This document shows positions 12,061 through 14,608 of a stretch of DNA of 14,608 nucleotides, piece by piece. The DNA lies in NCBI GenBank assembly GCA_018713755.1, contig DVOG01000145.1:1-14608 (forward strand), in the 5' to 3' direction. The notes beneath the pieces were generated by a model. It worked only from the letters and a program-made list of their open reading frames with translations, was not told where the DNA came from and did not search any database. Source of the DNA: Candidatus Spyradosoma merdigallinarum (GTDB lineage Bacteria > Verrucomicrobiota > Verrucomicrobiia > Opitutales > UBA953). Every line of letters starts with the position of its first letter. The first letter of the stretch is position 1. A program made the position numbers and the translations under genes.

Positions 12061-14608
12061 GCCGCCGCGCGAGCAGCGCCGCGTATTCCGTCGGGAGCAC
12101 GCGGAGGAAGCGGGAACGCTCCGTTTCCCAGGCGCCGAGAATGCGCCGCGCGAGCAGACTTCCCGTCGCCGCGACGTGCTTTTCGAGCAGGGAGCGCACT
12201 TCCCGTTCGTCTTCCGGCGTCTCGAGCAGCGTCAGCTCGACGCTGTCCATGTTGCAGAAATAATCGAAATCTCCGCGCGTGTCGTAGACGTAGGCGATCC
12301 CGCCGCTCATGCCCGCGGCGAAGTTCCGCCCCGTCTCGCCGAGCACGACGACGCGCCCGCCGGTCATGTATTCGCAGGCGTGGTCGCCGACGCCCTCGAC
12401 GACCGCCGACGCGCCGGAATTGCGCACGCAGAAGCGCTCGCCGACCTGCCCGCGAATGAAGACTTCGCCTCCCGTCGCGCCGTAAAGCAGCGTGTTCCCG
12501 GCGATGACGTTCTTTTCCGGAAGGAAATCCGCGCGCGCGTCCGCCGCGGGAACGACCGCGATTTTCCCGCCGGAAAGCCCTTTGCCGAGATAGTCGTTCG
12601 CGTCGCCCTCCAAGCGGAAGGAAATGCCGCGCGCGAGAAACGCGCCGAAACTCTGCCCCGCGGAACCGCGGAAAACGAAGCGCAGCGAATCCTCCGGAAG
12701 CCCGGCGTTCCCATGCGCCCGCGCGATTTCGCCGGAAAGCATCGCGCCGACGGCGCGGTCCGTGTTGCGGATCTCGAACGTTCCCGCGCCGTTCCCGTCG
12801 CGCGCGGCGGAGAGCAGCTTTTCGTCGAGCGCGCCGGCGAGCCCGTGCTCCTGCGCAACGCTTTTCCGGCGCGCTTCCGGGCGCGTTCCCGCCTCGAAAT
12901 GCAGCAGGCGCGAAAAGTCGAGACGCGCCGCCTTCGTGCCGTCCTCCGCGGGAACGCGGGAAAGCAGATCCGCGCGGCCGACGATGTCGTCAAGCTTTTC
13001 GAAGCCCATTTCGGCGAGAATGCCGCGAACTTCTTCCGCGACGAAGCGGAAATAACTGACGATGTGTTCGGCTTTTCCGGAAAACCGTTCCCGCAGCGCC
13101 GGGTTCTGGGTCGCGATGCCCACCGGGCACGTGTTCAGGTGACAGCTGCGGCATTGGACGCAGCCGAGGATGATCAGCAGCGCCGTGGAAAAGCCGAATT
13201 CCTCCGCGCCGAGCAGCGCCGAAATCACGACGTCGCGCCCGGTCTTGAGCTGCCCGTCCGCCTGCAGAACGACTTTCCCGCGCAAGCGGTTCCGCACGAG
13301 CGTCTGCTGCGCTTCCGCGAGCCCGAGCTCAAGCGGAAGCCCCGCCCATTTCACGGAAGAAAGCGGCGCCGCCCCCGTGCCGCCTTCCGCGCCGGAAATC
13401 GTGATGCCGTCCGCGCGTGCCTTGGCGACGCCGGCGGCGACGGCGCCGACGCCGCTTTCGGAAACGAGCTTGACGGTGACGTTCGCCCGCGGGTTCACGT
13501 TTTTCAGATCGAAAATCAGCTCCGCCAAATCCTCGATCGAATAAACGTCGTGATGCGGCGGCGGCGAAATCAGCGTAATTCCCGGCATCGCGTGGCGCGT
13601 GCGGGCGATGACTTCGTCCACCTTGAAGCCGGGAAGCTGTCCGCCCTCGCCCGGCTTGGCGCCCTGCGCGATTTTGATCTGAATTTCGTCCGCGTTCACG
13701 AGATATTCCGCCGTGACGCCGAAGCGCCCGCTCGCGACCTGCTTGATCGCGGAGCGCGCCGACGTGCCGTCTTCCCGCGGCGCGAAACGCGCGGGATCTT
13801 CGCCGCCTTCGCCGGAATTGCTGCGCCCGCCGATGAGATTCATCGCGACGGCGATCGTTTCGTGCGCTTCCTTCGAAATCGAACCGAACGACATCGCGCC
13901 GGAAACGAAGCGGCGCATGATCGCCTCCGCCGGCTCGACGCGCTCGAGCGGAATCGCGTTCCCGCGGCGAAAGTCGAGAAAGTCCCGCAGGAAAATTTTC
14001 TCCGCCTTTTCGTTGACGCTTTTCGCGAACTCCGCGTATTTCGCGGGATCGTTCTTCCGCGCGGCGAGGCGCAGCGCTCCCGCGGAAGCCGGCGCCCACG
14101 CGTGCGCTTCCCCGCCGCGCCGAAAGCGGTAAAAGCCCGGATTTTCAAGCGCGGGAACCGCGTCCGCTCCGTCGGCGGCTGGAACGGCGGCATAAGCTTC
14201 GCGGTGCGGCGCGAGCGCTTCCTCGGCGATTTCTTCAAGCCCGATTCCGCCGATGCGGGAAACGACGCCCGGGAAATATTTTTCGACGACGCTCTCGGAA
14301 ACGCCGAGCGCTTCGAACAGGCAGCCCGCGCGATAGGAGCGCATCGTCGCGATGCCCATTTTGGAAAGGATCTTCAGCAAGCCTTTGGAGACGGCGTCGA
14401 TGTAGTTCGCTTCCGCCGCGCGAAAGTCCAGCGGCAGCTCGCGGCTCTTCACTTTTTCTTCGAGCAGCGCGTAAACCAAATACGGATTGACCGCGTTCGC
14501 CCCGCAGCCGAGCAGCAGCGCGAAGTGCATCGTCTCGCGCGGCTCGGCGGTTTCCGCGATCAGGTCGATCTGGAAACGCTTGCGCGCGGAAATCAGATGC
14601 GCGTGAAC
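12053..14608 (-). CDS. gltB: Glutamate synthase (GOGAT) large subunit, C-terminal part, 5' end off window
   Basis: 851 codons of a protein usually near 1500 residues; the frame is open across the right edge, where HAHLISARKR and IAETAEPRET continue upstream of the first internal Met (14530). Glutamate synthase transfers the glutamine amide to 2-oxoglutarate for ammonium assimilation, with the small subunit GltD. Seen, with positions counted from that Met: end of the central domain (GCGANAVNPYL); FMN domain with GAMSFGSISKEAHE (211-224), EGGEDPARF (241-249), KIAQGAKPGEGGQLPG (286-301), ISPPPHHDVYSIEDL and ISGAEGGTGAAPL; the 3Fe-4S cysteines C457, C463 and C468 in GCVQCRSCHLNTCPVGIATQ, with an additional C460; and the C-terminal beta-helix with repeated GGxxxV turns (from about 590). 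It is intact to its TGA. The N-terminal glutaminase domain with catalytic Cys1 is outside the window, so integrity of the whole cannot be judged. Confidence 0.97.
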   Translation of the reverse strand, partial: VHAHLISARKRFQIDLIAETAEPRETMHFALLLGCGANAVNPYLVYALLEEKVKSRELPLDFRAAEANYIDAVSKGLLKILSKMGIATMRSYRAGCLFEALGVSESVVEKYFPGVVSRIGGIGLEEIAEEALAPHREAYAAVPAADGADAVPALENPGFYRFRRGGEAHAWAPASAGALRLAARKNDPAKYAEFAKSVNEKAEKIFLRDFLDFRRGNAIPLERVEPAEAIMRRFVSGAMSFGSISKEAHETIAVAMNLIGGRSNSGEGGEDPARFAPREDGTSARSAIKQVASGRFGVTAEYLVNADEIQIKIAQGAKPGEGGQLPGFKVDEVIARTRHAMPGITLISPPPHHDVYSIEDLAELIFDLKNVNPRANVTVKLVSESGVGAVAAGVAKARADGITISGAEGGTGAAPLSSVKWAGLPLELGLAEAQQTLVRNRLRGKVVLQADGQLKTGRDVVISALLGAEEFGFSTALLIILGCVQCRSCHLNTCPVGIATQNPALRERFSGKAEHIVSYFRFVAEEVRGILAEMGFEKLDDIVGRADLLSRVPAEDGTKAARLDFSRLLHFEAGTRPEARRKSVAQEHGLAGALDEKLLSAARDGNGAGTFEIRNTDRAVGAMLSGEIARAHGNAGLPEDSLRFVFRGSAGQSFGAFLARGISFRLEGDANDYLGKGLSGGKIAVVPAADARADFLPEKNVIAGNTLLYGATGGEVFIRGQVGERFCVRNSGASAVVEGVGDHACEYMTGGRVVVLGETGRNFAAGMSGGIAYVYDTRGDFDYFCNMDSVELTLLETPEDEREVRSLLEKHVAATGSLLARRILGAWETERSRFLRVLPTEYAALLARRPA

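Larger units (their letters stand above)
8..14158. repeat. Dispersed iterated heptamer GTTCCCG / CGGGAAC (about 70 copies)
   Basis: Hand count on the plus strand: about 39 GTTCCCG and 32 CGGGAAC, mostly extended to CGTTCCCG or CGGGAACG. Examples: 8-14, 152-158, 806-812, 1233-1239, 2549-2555, 2562-2568, 3928-3934, 4332-4338, 5588-5594, 6554-6560, 7077-7083, 7942-7948, 8481-8487, 8499-8505, 9152-9158, 10021-10027, 11184-11190, 12494-12500, 12780-12786, 13958-13964, 14152-14158. Composition alone (about 62% GC assumed) predicts about 3. Copies lie in every gene and several gaps. Read in the genes they encode Val-Pro, Phe-Pro, Arg-Ser-Arg, Ala-Gly-Thr, Gly-Asn or Arg-Glu depending on frame and orientation, so protein sequence does not explain them. 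Confidence 0.9.

Overview
The window is a GC-rich stretch of a Gram-negative (diderm) bacterial chromosome in which all nine recognisable genes lie on the minus strand, so transcription runs from the right edge to the left. The diderm call rests on two lipoproteins (one OmpA/Pal-like), an autotransporter-type secreted protease and outer-membrane-style glycan degradation. Gene content, weak Shine-Dalgarno sequences and the glycan/fucose flavour would fit a host- or gut-associated member of the PVC group (Verrucomicrobiota/Lentisphaerota), but this is a guess; no rRNA or other phylogenetic marker was searched.

In transcription order: (i) 14608-12053, the C-terminal half or more of glutamate synthase large subunit (gltB, 5' end off the window). 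(ii) 11968-8552, a 1138-residue lipoprotein glycosidase of family GH31 with two C-terminal carbohydrate-binding domains (CBM32-like and NPCBM/CBM51-like). (iii) 8369-7221, lactaldehyde reductase fucO, with a terminator on each side, so probably monocistronic. (iv) 7044-4627, a likely operon pheS - cmk - plsC (translation, nucleotide and phospholipid synthesis) with a good sigma70-type promoter ahead of pheS; an OmpA/Pal-like lipoprotein (4577-3993) follows and ends at a strong terminator. (v) 3879-1481, a likely three-gene operon: an unrecognised acidic protein, a Nif3/YbgI-like metal protein, and glutamyl-Q tRNA(Asp) synthetase (gluQ). (vi) 1419-1, the N-terminal 473 residues of an IgA1-protease-like (peptidase S6) autotransporter that runs off the left edge.

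The most unusual signal is not a gene. The heptamer GTTCCCG and its complement CGGGAAC occur about 70 times by my hand count (about 39 and 32 in the two orientations), roughly one per 200 bases against about 3 expected from composition. It occurs in genes and in gaps, in both orientations and in all reading frames, and it forms the stem of one terminator and, imperfectly, of another. This resembles a highly iterated genome signature such as HIP1 or a DNA uptake sequence.

There are no rRNA or tRNA genes, insertion sequences, CRISPR arrays or integrases that I can see. No gene-free stretch exceeds about 180 bases.
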